From Streptomyces cirratus (GTDB lineage: Bacteria; Actinomycetota; Actinomycetes; Streptomycetales; Streptomycetaceae), in assembly GCF_014650775.1 (NCBI RefSeq), contig NZ_BMVP01000001.1:248001-312000 (forward strand): DNA of 64,000 nt, in the 5' to 3' direction. The notes beneath the pieces were generated by a model. That model saw only the letters and a program-made list of their open reading frames with translations. It ran no database searches and was not told the DNA's origin. Positions 10,947 to 19,486 of this stretch are shown here, in pieces. How positions within the stretch are numbered: the first letter of the stretch is position 1; the number at the start of each line of letters is the position of its first letter. Made by a program: the position numbers and the translations under genes.

Positions 10947-11443
10947 TGGGGAAGAAGAAGGCGGGGGCGGCCGGGCCCGCGACCCCGGCGATCGCGGCCC
11001 TGGCGGCGGCCGGCGCCGAGTTCACCACGCACGCCTACGAGCACGACCCCGCGCACCCCTCGTACGGGCAGGAGGCGGCGCAGAAGATGGGCGTCCGCCC
11101 GGAGCAGGTGTTCAAGACGCTGGTCGCGGACGTGGACGGCGTGCTGACGGTGGCGGTGGTCCCGGTGTCGGGCTCGCTCGACCTCAAGGCACTGGCCGCG
11201 GCGGTGGGCGCCAAGCGGGCGGCGATGGCGGACCCGGCGCTGGCGGAGCGGACGACGGGGTACGTGCTGGGGGGCATCTCGCCGCTGGGGCAGCGTCGGG
11301 CGCTGCGGACGGTTGTGGACGCGTCGGCCGCGCAGCACCCCACGATCTGCGTCTCGGCGGGGCGCCGGGGCCTGGAGGTCGAACTGGCCCCGGCCACGCT
11401 GGCGACGCTGACGTCGGCCGTGCTGGCGCCGATCGCCCGTTAG
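10946..11443 (+). CDS. ybaK: YbaK/EbsC-type aminoacyl-tRNA deacylase
   Basis: 165 aa, the size of bacterial YbaK, which hydrolyses mischarged Cys-tRNA(Pro). Family signatures: YEHDPAHPSYGQEAAQKMG, EQVFKTLVADVDG with the conserved catalytic-pocket lysine, KRAAMADPALAERTTGYVLGGISPLGQ and a final VSAGRRGLEVELAP. Translationally coupled to the preceding Lon-domain gene. Deacylase class is clear; the exact amino-acid specificity is inferred. Confidence 0.9.
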   Translation: MGKKKAGAAGPATPAIAALAAAGAEFTTHAYEHDPAHPSYGQEAAQKMGVRPEQVFKTLVADVDGVLTVAVVPVSGSLDLKALAAAVGAKRAAMADPALAERTTGYVLGGISPLGQRRALRTVVDASAAQHPTICVSAGRRGLEVELAPATLATLTSAVLAPIAR

Positions 11444-11470
11444 GCCGGAAACCCGGCTCCGCCCGGACCC

Positions 11471-11492
11471 GCGCTTCGAACGCCGGCGGGGC
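11471..11492. repeat. Copy of the dispersed GCCGGCGGGGC repeat
   Basis: GCGCTTCGAACGCCGGCGGG followed by GC resembles the 24-bp units at 28927, 28968, 36219 and 36289. It lies in the 58-bp gap between convergent genes and may help terminate both. Confidence 0.5.
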
Positions 11493-11501
11493 CGGGTCCG
11501 G

Positions 11502-12131
11502 TCAGGGGTGGGAGGGGTTCGGGGTGTGGGTGTGGGGCGGCGGGTAGTCGGCCGGCAGCGGGGGCCAGGTGGGGTCGGGGCGGGTGAAGACGGCCGTCAG
11601 GGCGAGGTGGGCGCCCAGGGCCACCAGCGGCCAGACCAGCAGCGCACCGTGCGCCAGCAACTGGAGCGGCGCGTCGAACGGGACGCCCTTGCCCGCCTTC
11701 GCGGCCGCCGCCGGGAGGTTCGAGGACGGGCCCAGCCACAGGCCCAGCCGCCACCCCACCAGCGCCGCGAACAGGGAACCCACCCCGAGCCCGATCACCA
11801 GCGGCACCCCGCCCCGGCGCCGCCACAGGAACACCGCGACCGCGCTCAGCAGCCCGAAGCCGGCCGCGAGCAGCAGGAACGTCCCGTCGGCGCCGATCCG
11901 CGCCTCGCTCTCGGAGTTCCGCAGGAACACGGCCTGTCCGTTGGAGACGTACTGGACCCTCGGCGCCAGCCACGCCCACAGCACCCCGAGCAGCACTCCG
12001 GCCACCCCCACCACCAGGGCGACGGCAGCCCCGTCCCGGACATCGCCCGGCGTGGTCTTCCGGGGCGGCGGCGCGCCCTCGTCGAAGGGGATCGGGGAGG
12101 GGGACGGCGGCGGGGTCACGGCTTCGGTCAC
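11502..12131 (-). CDS. DUF2567-like membrane protein
   Basis: 209 aa. A Pro-rich cytoplasmic N-terminus (PPPSPSPIPFDEG) precedes four hydrophobic segments (about residues 40-58, 90-108, 112-135 and 165-190), with an extracytoplasmic loop RVQYVSNGQAVFLRNSE-SEARIGADG between the first two, and a Pro/His-rich tail PPHTHTPNPSHP. This layout matches actinobacterial DUF2567 proteins; function unknown. GTG at 12131 (VTEAVTPPPS) chosen because the upstream open frame has no start with sensible composition. Same strand as the ABC genes upstream, 34 bp away. Confidence 0.7.
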   Translation of the reverse strand: MTEAVTPPPSPSPIPFDEGAPPPRKTTPGDVRDGAAVALVVGVAGVLLGVLWAWLAPRVQYVSNGQAVFLRNSESEARIGADGTFLLLAAGFGLLSAVAVFLWRRRGGVPLVIGLGVGSLFAALVGWRLGLWLGPSSNLPAAAAKAGKGVPFDAPLQLLAHGALLVWPLVALGAHLALTAVFTRPDPTWPPLPADYPPPHTHTPNPSHP

Positions 12132-12165
12132 CCGCACATCGTGCCAGGTCCCCGCGCCGGCGGTG

Positions 12166-12939
12166 TCAGCGGACCGCTGCCCGCCGGTACGCCCAGGTGG
12201 CGACGGCCAGGGACAGCACGCCCACCGCACCGCACACGCCCAGGTCGAACAGGACCGCCGTCCAGTCGGGGTCGGGCGCGAAGGTGCGGGCGAAGGCCTC
12301 CACCCCGTACGTCGAGGGCAGCAGGTCCCGCGTCCACACGATCACGTCCGGCATCCGCTCCGGCGGCAGAACCCCCAGCAGCAGCGCCGCCGACATGCCG
12401 AGCTGCCCGGCCAGCGTGGCCAGCTCCTGCCGGGGCGCCAGCAGTCCCAGCGCCGCGCCCAGCCCCGCGAGCGCCGCCCCCGCCAGCGGCACCACCGCGC
12501 CCAGGATCCACAGCCCGCCCATCGGCAGTCCGAACAGCACGCACCCGAATCCCGCCGTCACCAGCGTTCCCGGCACCGTGAAGGAGGCGTACGCGGCGGC
12601 CGCGCCCAGCACCACGGAGGCGGGCGGCACCGGCAGGGTGGCGTAGTGGTCGAGCCCCCCGCCGGCCCGCAGCTGGCCGAAGTACTGGGCGAGCAGGTTC
12701 AGCGCGACGAAGGCGACGACCAGCACGGACGATCCGGCGACGACGGCCCGGGCCTCGGAGCCGCCGTCCACCACGCCCCGCATCAGGATCATGATCCCGA
12801 CGGACTGGAAGGTGGCCACGAACAGCAGCGGGATCCGCGCCACCCGCGCCCGGGACAGCTGCGCCCGGTACACGGCGGCGAGCGCGGGGAAGAACCGGGC
12901 CCGGGGTGCCAGGGCGCCCGCGGTGACGGCGGTGGTCAC
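12166..12939 (-). CDS. ABC-2 type transporter permease
   Basis: 257 aa with six hydrophobic segments, beginning about VARIPLLFVATFQSVGIMILM and ending ALFDLG-like GVCGAVGVLSLAVATWAY. The GTG at 12939 overlaps the ATPase stop by 4 nt, so it is the membrane partner of the upstream ATP-binding protein in a probable efflux or lipid/drug exporter. Substrate cannot be told from the sequence. A longer frame to 13176 is open but lies inside the ATPase gene. Confidence 0.85.
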   Translation of the reverse strand: MTTAVTAGALAPRARFFPALAAVYRAQLSRARVARIPLLFVATFQSVGIMILMRGVVDGGSEARAVVAGSSVLVVAFVALNLLAQYFGQLRAGGGLDHYATLPVPPASVVLGAAAAYASFTVPGTLVTAGFGCVLFGLPMGGLWILGAVVPLAGAALAGLGAALGLLAPRQELATLAGQLGMSAALLLGVLPPERMPDVIVWTRDLLPSTYGVEAFARTFAPDPDWTAVLFDLGVCGAVGVLSLAVATWAYRRAAVR

Positions 12940-13991
12940 GACTTCACCAGCCCCTTCGAGGCGCGGCCTCCCAGGGCCAGGTACACGTCCTCCAGGCTCG
13001 GCGTGGCCAGGGTGAAGTCGTCGAGCGCGGCGAAGGCCGGCCCGCCGGTCACCGCGGCGACGGCGGCGCGCGCCCGGTCGGGCGTCAGCCGCAGCAGCCA
13101 TCGTCGCCCGGACACGACGGCGGCGGGGGCCAGCTCGGCGAGCTCCGGCACCTCCAGCGGCGCGGCGGTCCGCCACACCAGCTCCAGCCGGACCTCACCC
13201 GACACCGTCGCCTTGAGCCCGGCCGGGGTGTCGCAGGCGATGACCTTGCCGTGGTCGATGACGGCGACCCGGTCCAGTACGGTCTCGGCCTCGATGACGT
13301 TGTGGGTGACGAGCAGGACGGTGGCCCCGTGGCGGGCGCGGCGCCGGTCGACGGCGCTCCACACGGCGCGCCGGGCCACGGGGTCCATACCGGTGGTGGG
13401 TTCGTCGAGGACCAGGACGGGCCGCTCGCCGACCAGCGCGGCGGCGAAGCAGGCCAGGCGCCGCTGGCCGCCGGAGAGCTTCTTGAGGGGGCGTCCGGCG
13501 ATCTCGGTCAGCCCGAGTTCCTCCAGTACGGCGTCACGGGCGGTGCGCGCCGCCCGGGCGCCCAGTCCGCGCAGCCGGCCGGTGGTCTCGGCGGCCAGCG
13601 CGACGGTCAGCTCGTCCAGGGCGGTGGATTCCTGGCCCAGGTAGGCCAGGAGGCGAGAGGCCCGCTCGGGGTGGCGTACGAGGTCGTGGCCGAGCAGCGT
13701 CACGCTTCCGGCGTCGGGCCGCATCAGGCCGGTGAGCTGGCGGACGAGAGTGGACTTGCCGGCGCCGTTGGGGCCGAGCAGTCCGAAGACCTCGCCGCGG
13801 CGGACGTCCAGGCAGATGCCGTCGTTGGCGCGGGTCTCGGGCAGGGCGGGGGCCCCGCGCCGGCCGCGCACCGCCGGGTAGCTCTTGACGAGGTCGCGCA
13901 CCGCGCAGACGACGTCGCGGGCATCCGCCTCGGAGGTCACAGCCGCGGCCGGTGCCGTGTCCTGTTTCGCGCTTGCTGTGCCCGTGCTCAC
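12936..13991 (-). CDS. ABC transporter ATP-binding protein
   Basis: 351 aa, GTG start. Walker A GPNGAGKST (73-81), Q-loop region, signature LSGGQRR (about 170), Walker B VLVLDEPTTGMDP (about 188-200) and switch His in LLVTHNVIEAE are intact. The stretch after Walker B and the C-terminal VRLELVWRT-type domain resemble drug-export (DrrA-like) ATPases. The N-terminal 25 residues are low-complexity. Forms an exporter with the coupled permease. Confidence 0.93.
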   Translation of the reverse strand: MSTGTASAKQDTAPAAAVTSEADARDVVCAVRDLVKSYPAVRGRRGAPALPETRANDGICLDVRRGEVFGLLGPNGAGKSTLVRQLTGLMRPDAGSVTLLGHDLVRHPERASRLLAYLGQESTALDELTVALAAETTGRLRGLGARAARTARDAVLEELGLTEIAGRPLKKLSGGQRRLACFAAALVGERPVLVLDEPTTGMDPVARRAVWSAVDRRRARHGATVLLVTHNVIEAETVLDRVAVIDHGKVIACDTPAGLKATVSGEVRLELVWRTAAPLEVPELAELAPAAVVSGRRWLLRLTPDRARAAVAAVTGGPAFAALDDFTLATPSLEDVYLALGGRASKGLVKS

Positions 13992-14013
13992 GAGGGAGCA
14001 GCCTACGCGGCTT

Positions 14014-15333
14014 TCATCCCTGGTCGGCCGCCGGGGTCGCCGCCGGCCCGGGCACGGCGGCGGCCGGGCCCGTCACGTGCTCGGCGGCGGCGCGCACGTC
14101 GATCTCGCGCCAGAAGCCCGCACGGATGGCGTACCGGTCGTGCTCGTCGATCTGGTCGTCCTTGTGGGCGAGGAGGCCGAACCGGGCCGCGTAGCGCAGC
14201 AGCTCCCCGTCGATGCGGTGCGGGATCCGCGGGTACATGGTGGCGAGTTTCTGCAGGTGGCCGGCTTCGGGCAGCCGTTCCATCCAGCGCCGGGCGAACA
14301 CCTGGCCGACCTCGAACGGGTCACCGCCGACGGTGGTGATGTCCTCCTCGCGGTCCGCCCAACGCTGCTCGGCGCTGGTGAGCTGGGCGAGGGTGGGCAG
14401 GGAGGCGGTTTCGGCGGGTTCACCGAGCGGTCCGGCCCGGTCGATCCACCCCTTGTCGGAGGACCAGCGCAGGGCGCTCCCGGCCGGGGCGGCCGCCGCG
14501 CCGGCCGCGTTCTGCGGGGCGGCGGTGACGCCGGGGGCGCGCAGGGCGGCGAGGTCCTTGGGGGTGGGTACGGGTCTGGCCCCCTCGGCGGCCACCTCGG
14601 CGGCGCCTTCGGCGGTCGGCGCCGGTACGGGCGCGGGCCGCCCGGCGGTGGGGGCGGTGCCGGTGGGGGTGCCGTTGCGGGCGGCTTCGGCGAGCGCCGC
14701 CTCGGGCAGCGGGGCGGAGAGGATGGCGGCGATCTCGGGGCGCGGGGCGGGCGCCGGGGAGCACAGTCCGGTGAGGTCCTTGGCGCGGACGGCGCGGGTG
14801 ATCCAGACCCGGTCCAGGACGCGGCGTTCGTCGGCTTCGGCAACGAGGTCCTCGGACTGGTTGTAGTCGCCGTCGGCGGCCTGGACGGCCCACAGGTGGA
14901 CGGCGACGCCGTGTTCCTTGGCGGACATGAGGCCGGGCAGCAGGTCGCCGTCGCCGGTGACCAGGACGACGTCCGAGCAGGCCCGGTTGCGGGCGAGTTC
15001 GGTGAGTTCGGCGTGCATGGCGGCGTCGACGCCCTTCTGCGCCCAGCGGCCGTCGCTGCGGGTCAGGGCGCCGAGGCGGACGGTGACCCGGGGCATCACG
15101 CGCAGGCGGCGGTGTTCGGGCTGCGGCACCCGGTCGGGTGCGCCGTCGAACCAGTAGATGCGGAGCAGCGGCTGCTGGGTGTCGGCTTCGGCGCGTTCGC
15201 GCAGGCCCTGGATGAGGGCGGTGTGGTCGACGGTGATGCGGGAGCGGGAGGGCTCCCCTGCGAGAAGGCTGGCGGCGGCACCCAGCAGGTAGCCGGCGTC
15301 CACAAGGACGACGCAGCGGTCCACGCGTTCCAC
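14014..15333 (-). CDS. NYN-domain (PIN-like) putative ribonuclease
   Basis: 439 aa, GTG start VERVDRCVVLVDAGYLLGAA. The N-terminal NYN/LabA-like fold shows acidic metal-site residues at VLVDAGYLL, the KGVDAAMHAEL block and DVVLVTGDGDLLPGL (about 118-134), as in nucleases of the PIN/FLAP superfamily. The middle (about 210-310) is Ala/Pro-rich and disordered. The C-terminus (about 330-425) is a folded, helix-rich region with FEVGQVFARRWMERL and YPRIPHRIDGELLRYAARFG that resembles a nucleic-acid-binding winged helix (inference). Likely RNA processing; target unknown. It is transcribed leftward as a single gene. Confidence 0.82.
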   Translation of the reverse strand: MERVDRCVVLVDAGYLLGAAASLLAGEPSRSRITVDHTALIQGLRERAEADTQQPLLRIYWFDGAPDRVPQPEHRRLRVMPRVTVRLGALTRSDGRWAQKGVDAAMHAELTELARNRACSDVVLVTGDGDLLPGLMSAKEHGVAVHLWAVQAADGDYNQSEDLVAEADERRVLDRVWITRAVRAKDLTGLCSPAPAPRPEIAAILSAPLPEAALAEAARNGTPTGTAPTAGRPAPVPAPTAEGAAEVAAEGARPVPTPKDLAALRAPGVTAAPQNAAGAAAAPAGSALRWSSDKGWIDRAGPLGEPAETASLPTLAQLTSAEQRWADREEDITTVGGDPFEVGQVFARRWMERLPEAGHLQKLATMYPRIPHRIDGELLRYAARFGLLAHKDDQIDEHDRYAIRAGFWREIDVRAAAEHVTGPAAAVPGPAATPAADQG

Positions 15334-15546
15334 CCTCTTCCCTGGGGGTCCCCGATAGGTTTTCCCCGAGTCTGCCCGACCGCAAGGGTGTTGACGGCCG
15401 GAACTCGATCATCGGCGTGGCGTATCTCACGCCGGACCCGGGACGGGCCCGCGACTACGCATGGCAATGATCCAAAATGCGCGGTTTCCGGTGCTGTGTG
15501 AGTGTGAAGGCGGCCCCGGCCCCTACACCTCTCACGGAGGCTTCCC

Positions 15547-15711
15547 ATGGCCAAGAACAAGAACCGTCAGCAGCCCGCCAAGACCTCGGACCGCGCGCAG
15601 TCCCAGGATCAGGCGAAGAGCTCGGTGCAGTCGTCGCCCGAGCCGTCGTCGGCTCCGAGCCCGATGCACATGGCCGGCAAGCGCAAGGAAAAGAAGTTCG
15701 GCCACAACTAA
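15547..15711 (+). CDS. 54-residue basic, disordered microprotein
   Basis: ATG at 15547 is preceded by CACGGAGG, a good ribosome-binding site at normal spacing, and the frame ends TAA at 15711. The protein starts MAKNKNRQQPAKTSDRAQSQ, has a Ser/Gln/Pro middle and ends PMHMAGKRKEKKFGHN; it contains no hydrophobic core, no Cys and clustered Lys/Arg at both ends. Codon use has strong G/C third positions. I recognise the pattern as a small conserved-looking streptomycete protein of unknown role; nucleic-acid or membrane-surface contact is only a guess. A terminator follows at once. Confidence 0.7.
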   Translation: MAKNKNRQQPAKTSDRAQSQDQAKSSVQSSPEPSSAPSPMHMAGKRKEKKFGHN

Positions 15712-15731
15712 GGTCCCCCGCACCTGCGGGA

Positions 15732-15762
15732 AGGGCGCGTCCGGCAGTTCCGGGCGCGCCCT
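15732..15762. terminator. Hairpin between the microprotein gene and dnaE
   Basis: 13-bp arms 15732-15744 and 15750-15762 (one G-T pair) with loop CAGTT. It lies between two convergent genes and could serve both. Confidence 0.75.
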
Positions 15763-15783
15763 CGCCCGTGTGTCCGCCCGGCG

Positions 15784-18700
15784 CTACCCGGCCAGGCAGG
15801 AGGGGCCGAGGAGCACCTTGAGGTCGCCGAAGAGGGCGGGGTCGGGCTGGACGCGGTGCTTGTCGAGGCGCAGGACGGTGGTCGTGCGCGGACCCTGGAG
15901 CTTGATCCGTACCTCGGTGTTGCCGCGGTGGTGGCGCAGGATCTCCCCCAGACGGGTCACCATCGGAGGGGTGACCTTGACGGTGGGGATGGTCAGGACG
16001 ACGGGGGCGTTGGTTCCGGCGGAGGACAGGTCGGGGACCATCATCTCCATGGCGACCAGGCGGGGCACGTCCTCGCGCTTGTCGAGGCGGCCCTTGACGA
16101 AGACGACGGTGTCCTCGACCAGCTGCGTGGAGACGAGCTGGTAGGTCGCCGGGAAGAACATGCATTCGATCGAGCCGGCGAGGTCTTCGACGGTCGCGAT
16201 GGCCCAGGCGTTGCCCTGCTTGGTCATCTTGCGCTGGAGGCCGGAGATGATGCCGCCGATCGTGACGACGGCGCCGTCCGAGTGTTCGCCGCCCGTGAGC
16301 TGGGAGATGCCGGCGTCGGTCTTGTCGGACAGGACGTGTTCCAGACCGAAGAGGGGGTGGTCGGAGACGTAGAGGCCGAGCATCTCCCGCTCCTGGGCGA
16401 GCAGGTACGACTTCTCCCACTCCACGTCGGAGAACTCGACGTCGAGGCCGAAGCCGGGTTCGTCGGCGGCGTCCTCGTCACCCATTGCGCCGAAGAGGTC
16501 GAACTGGCCCTCGGCCTCCTTGCGCTTGACCGCGACCACGTTGTCGATCATCGATTCGTGGTGGGCGACCAGCCCCTTGCGGGTGTGGCCCATCTCGTCG
16601 AAGGCGCCGGCCTTGATCAGCGACTCGACGGTCCGCTTGTTGCAGACGACGGCCTCGACCTTGTCCAGGAAGTCGGGGAAGGAGGAGAACTTCCCCTTGG
16701 CCTTCCTGGTCTTGATGATCGAGTCCACGACGTTCTGGCCGACGTTGCGGACGGCGGTGAGGCCGAACAGGATCACGTCGTCGCCCTGGGCGGCGAAGTT
16801 CGGCTCGGACTCGTTGACGTTCGGCGGGAGCACCTTGATGCCCATGCGGCGGCACTCGTTCAGGTAGATCGCGGACTTGTCCTTGTCGTCCTTGACCGAG
16901 GTGAGGAGACCGGCCATGTACTCGGCCGGGAAGTTCGCCTTGAGGTAGGCGGTCCAGTAGGAGACGAGGCCGTACGCGGCGGAGTGCGCCTTGTTGAAGG
17001 CGTAGCCGGCGAAGGGGACCAGCACGTCCCACAGCGCCTGGATCGCCTGGTCGCTGTAGCCGTTCTTGCGGGCACCGGCCTGGAAGATCGTGAAGTTCTT
17101 CGCCAGTTCCTCGGGCTTCTTCTTGCCCATGACGCGGCGCAGGATGTCGGCTTCGCCGAGCGAGTACCCGGCGATGATCTGGGCGGCCTTCTGGACCTGC
17201 TCCTGGTAGACGATCAGGCCGTAGGTGACCGCGAGCACCTCTTCGAGCGGCTCTTCCAGCTCGGGGTGGATCGGTGTGATCTCCTGCTGCTTGTTCTTGC
17301 GCAGGGCGTAGTTGGTGTGCGAGTTCATGCCCATCGGGCCCGGCCGGTACAGGGCGGACACGGCGGAGATGTCTTCGAAGTTGTCGGGCTTCATCAGGCG
17401 CAGCAGCGAGCGCATGGGACCGCCGTCGAACTGGAAGACGCCGAGGGTGTCACCGCGGCCCAGCAGCTCGAAGGTCTTGGGGTCGTCGAGCGGCAGGGCC
17501 AGGAGGTCGATGTCGATCCCCTTGTTGGCCTTCACCATCTTGACGGCGTCGTCCATGATCGTGAGGTTGCGCAGGCCCAGGAAGTCCATCTTGAGCAGGC
17601 CGAGCGACTCGCAGCTCGGGTAGTCCCACTGGGTGATGGTGACGCCGTCGGTGTGCCTCACCCAGACGGGTACGTGGTCGGTGATCGTCTCGCTGGACAT
17701 GATCACGCCGGCGGCGTGGACGCCCATCTGGCGCACCAGGCCCTCGACGCCCATGGCGGTGTCGATGACCTTCTTGACGTCCGGCTCGTTCTCGTACATC
17801 CCGCGGATCTCGCCGGCCTCGCCGTAGCGCGGGTGCTTGGGGTCGAGGATGCCGGAGAGCGGGATGCCCTTGCCGAGGACGTCGGCGGGCATCGCCTTGG
17901 TGAGGCGGTCGCCCATCGCGTACGGGTAGCCGAGGACGCGCGCCGAGTCCTTGATCGCGTTCTTGGCCTTGATGGTGCCGTACGTGCCGATCATGGCGAC
18001 CTTGTCGGCGCCGTACTTCTCGGTCACGTACCGGATCACTTCGACGCGCCTGCGCTCGTCGAAGTCGATGTCGACATCGGGCATGGAGACGCGCTCGGGG
18101 TTCAGGAAGCGCTCGAAGATCAGGCCGTGGGTGAGGGGGTCGAGGTCGGTGATGCCCATGGCGTACGCGACGATCGAGCCGGCCGCGGAGCCTCGGCCGG
18201 GACCGACCGCGATGCCCTGGTTCTTGGCCCACATGATGAAGTCGGCGACGACGAGGAAGTAGCCGGGGAAGCCCATCGAGATGATCGTGTCCATCTCGTA
18301 CTCGGCCTGCTTCATCCGGTCCTCGGGGATGCCTCCCGGGTAGCGGCGGTGCATGCCGCGCATGGTCTCCTCGCGGAACCAGGTGACCTCGGTGTAGCCC
18401 TCGGGGATGTCGAACTTCGGCATCAGGTTCCGGAACTGGAACATGCCCTCGGTGTCGATCTGCTCGGCGACCAGCCGGGTGTTGGCGCAGCCCTCCTGCC
18501 AGGCGTCCGAGGAGTCGATGGCGTACATCTCGTCCGTGGACTTGAGGTAGTAGCCGGTGCCGTCGAAGCGGAAGCGGTCCGGGTCGGAGAGGTTCTTGCC
18601 GGTCTGGATGCACAGCAGCGCGTCGTGCGCGGTGGCCTCGTGCGCGTACGTGTAGTGCGAGTCGTTCGTGACCAGCGGCGGGATGCCGAGCTTCTTGCCG

Positions 18701-19326
18701 ATCTCCAGCAGCCCGTCGCGGACCCGGCGCTCGATCTCGATGCCGTGGTCCATCAGCTCCAGGAAGTACCGCTCCTTGCCGAAGATGTCCTGGTACTCGG
18801 AGGCGGCCTTGAGGGCCTCGTCGAACTGGCCGAGGCGAAGGCGGGTCTGGAGCTCGCCGGAGGGGCAGCCGGTGGAGGCGATGAGCCCCTCGGACCACTT
18901 GGAGATGGTCTCCTTGTCCATGCGCGGCCACTTGGTGAGCCAGCCCTCCGCGTAGGCGTCGGAGGACAGCCGGAAGAGGTTGTGCAGGCCGGTGGCGTTC
19001 GCCGCCCAGATCGTCTTGTGGGTGTAGCCGCCGGAGCCGGAGACGTCGTCGCGCTTCTGGTGCGGCTGGCCCCACTGGATGCGCCGCTTGTTGCGCCGGG
19101 ACTCGGGGGCGACGTACGCCTCGATGCCGATGATCGGCGTGACGCCGGCCTTCTGCGCGGAGTGGAAGAAGTCGTAGGCGCCGTGCAGGTTGCCGTGGTC
19201 GGACATCGCGATGTGCGTCATGCCCATCTCGTTGCACGCGTTGAACATGTCCTTGAGCCGCGCGGCACCGTCCAGCAGCGAGTACTGGGTGTGGACGTGC
19301 AGGTGCGTGAACGGCGGCTTGGTCAC
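15784..19326 (-). CDS. dnaE: DNA polymerase III alpha subunit (replicative)
   Basis: 1180 aa, GTG start VTKPPFTHLHVHTQYSLLDG. It begins with an apparently intact PHP domain (HLHVHTQYS, MSDHGNLHGA, with further His/Asp metal residues), which provides proofreading in actinobacterial DnaE1. The polymerase palm carries the catalytic PDVDIDFDERRR motif near residue 420 and GPGRGSAAGS just before it. The finger, HhH (VVCNKRTVESLIKAGAFDEMG) and OB-fold (VTIGGIISGLQRK) regions follow in normal order. Length is typical for DnaE1. Single-gene unit; divergent from the DUF2252 gene with a 160-bp spacer. Confidence 0.98.
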   Translation of the reverse strand: MTKPPFTHLHVHTQYSLLDGAARLKDMFNACNEMGMTHIAMSDHGNLHGAYDFFHSAQKAGVTPIIGIEAYVAPESRRNKRRIQWGQPHQKRDDVSGSGGYTHKTIWAANATGLHNLFRLSSDAYAEGWLTKWPRMDKETISKWSEGLIASTGCPSGELQTRLRLGQFDEALKAASEYQDIFGKERYFLELMDHGIEIERRVRDGLLEIGKKLGIPPLVTNDSHYTYAHEATAHDALLCIQTGKNLSDPDRFRFDGTGYYLKSTDEMYAIDSSDAWQEGCANTRLVAEQIDTEGMFQFRNLMPKFDIPEGYTEVTWFREETMRGMHRRYPGGIPEDRMKQAEYEMDTIISMGFPGYFLVVADFIMWAKNQGIAVGPGRGSAAGSIVAYAMGITDLDPLTHGLIFERFLNPERVSMPDVDIDFDERRRVEVIRYVTEKYGADKVAMIGTYGTIKAKNAIKDSARVLGYPYAMGDRLTKAMPADVLGKGIPLSGILDPKHPRYGEAGEIRGMYENEPDVKKVIDTAMGVEGLVRQMGVHAAGVIMSSETITDHVPVWVRHTDGVTITQWDYPSCESLGLLKMDFLGLRNLTIMDDAVKMVKANKGIDIDLLALPLDDPKTFELLGRGDTLGVFQFDGGPMRSLLRLMKPDNFEDISAVSALYRPGPMGMNSHTNYALRKNKQQEITPIHPELEEPLEEVLAVTYGLIVYQEQVQKAAQIIAGYSLGEADILRRVMGKKKPEELAKNFTIFQAGARKNGYSDQAIQALWDVLVPFAGYAFNKAHSAAYGLVSYWTAYLKANFPAEYMAGLLTSVKDDKDKSAIYLNECRRMGIKVLPPNVNESEPNFAAQGDDVILFGLTAVRNVGQNVVDSIIKTRKAKGKFSSFPDFLDKVEAVVCNKRTVESLIKAGAFDEMGHTRKGLVAHHESMIDNVVAVKRKEAEGQFDLFGAMGDEDAADEPGFGLDVEFSDVEWEKSYLLAQEREMLGLYVSDHPLFGLEHVLSDKTDAGISQLTGGEHSDGAVVTIGGIISGLQRKMTKQGNAWAIATVEDLAGSIECMFFPATYQLVSTQLVEDTVVFVKGRLDKREDVPRLVAMEMMVPDLSSAGTNAPVVLTIPTVKVTPPMVTRLGEILRHHRGNTEVRIKLQGPRTTTVLRLDKHRVQPDPALFGDLKVLLGPSCLAG

Positions 19327-19486
19327 GGTGGGGGTCCTCCGGCGACGGGAGTGGGGGGGCGACTTCGAATCCTACGTCGGGCCGGTGACACATCGGGGGC
19401 ACTCACCGGTACGGTCAGGCGTTGCACCGGCCAGGAGCACCTGTCCGAAAACCGATTGGCACACGCGCCACCAGGAGGAACCCGCC

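Noticed and set aside
12940..13176. N-terminal extension of the ABC permease to 13176
   Set aside because: It lies fully inside the ATPase gene and reads Arg-rich shadow; the GTGA overlap at 12936-12939 gives a normal start.
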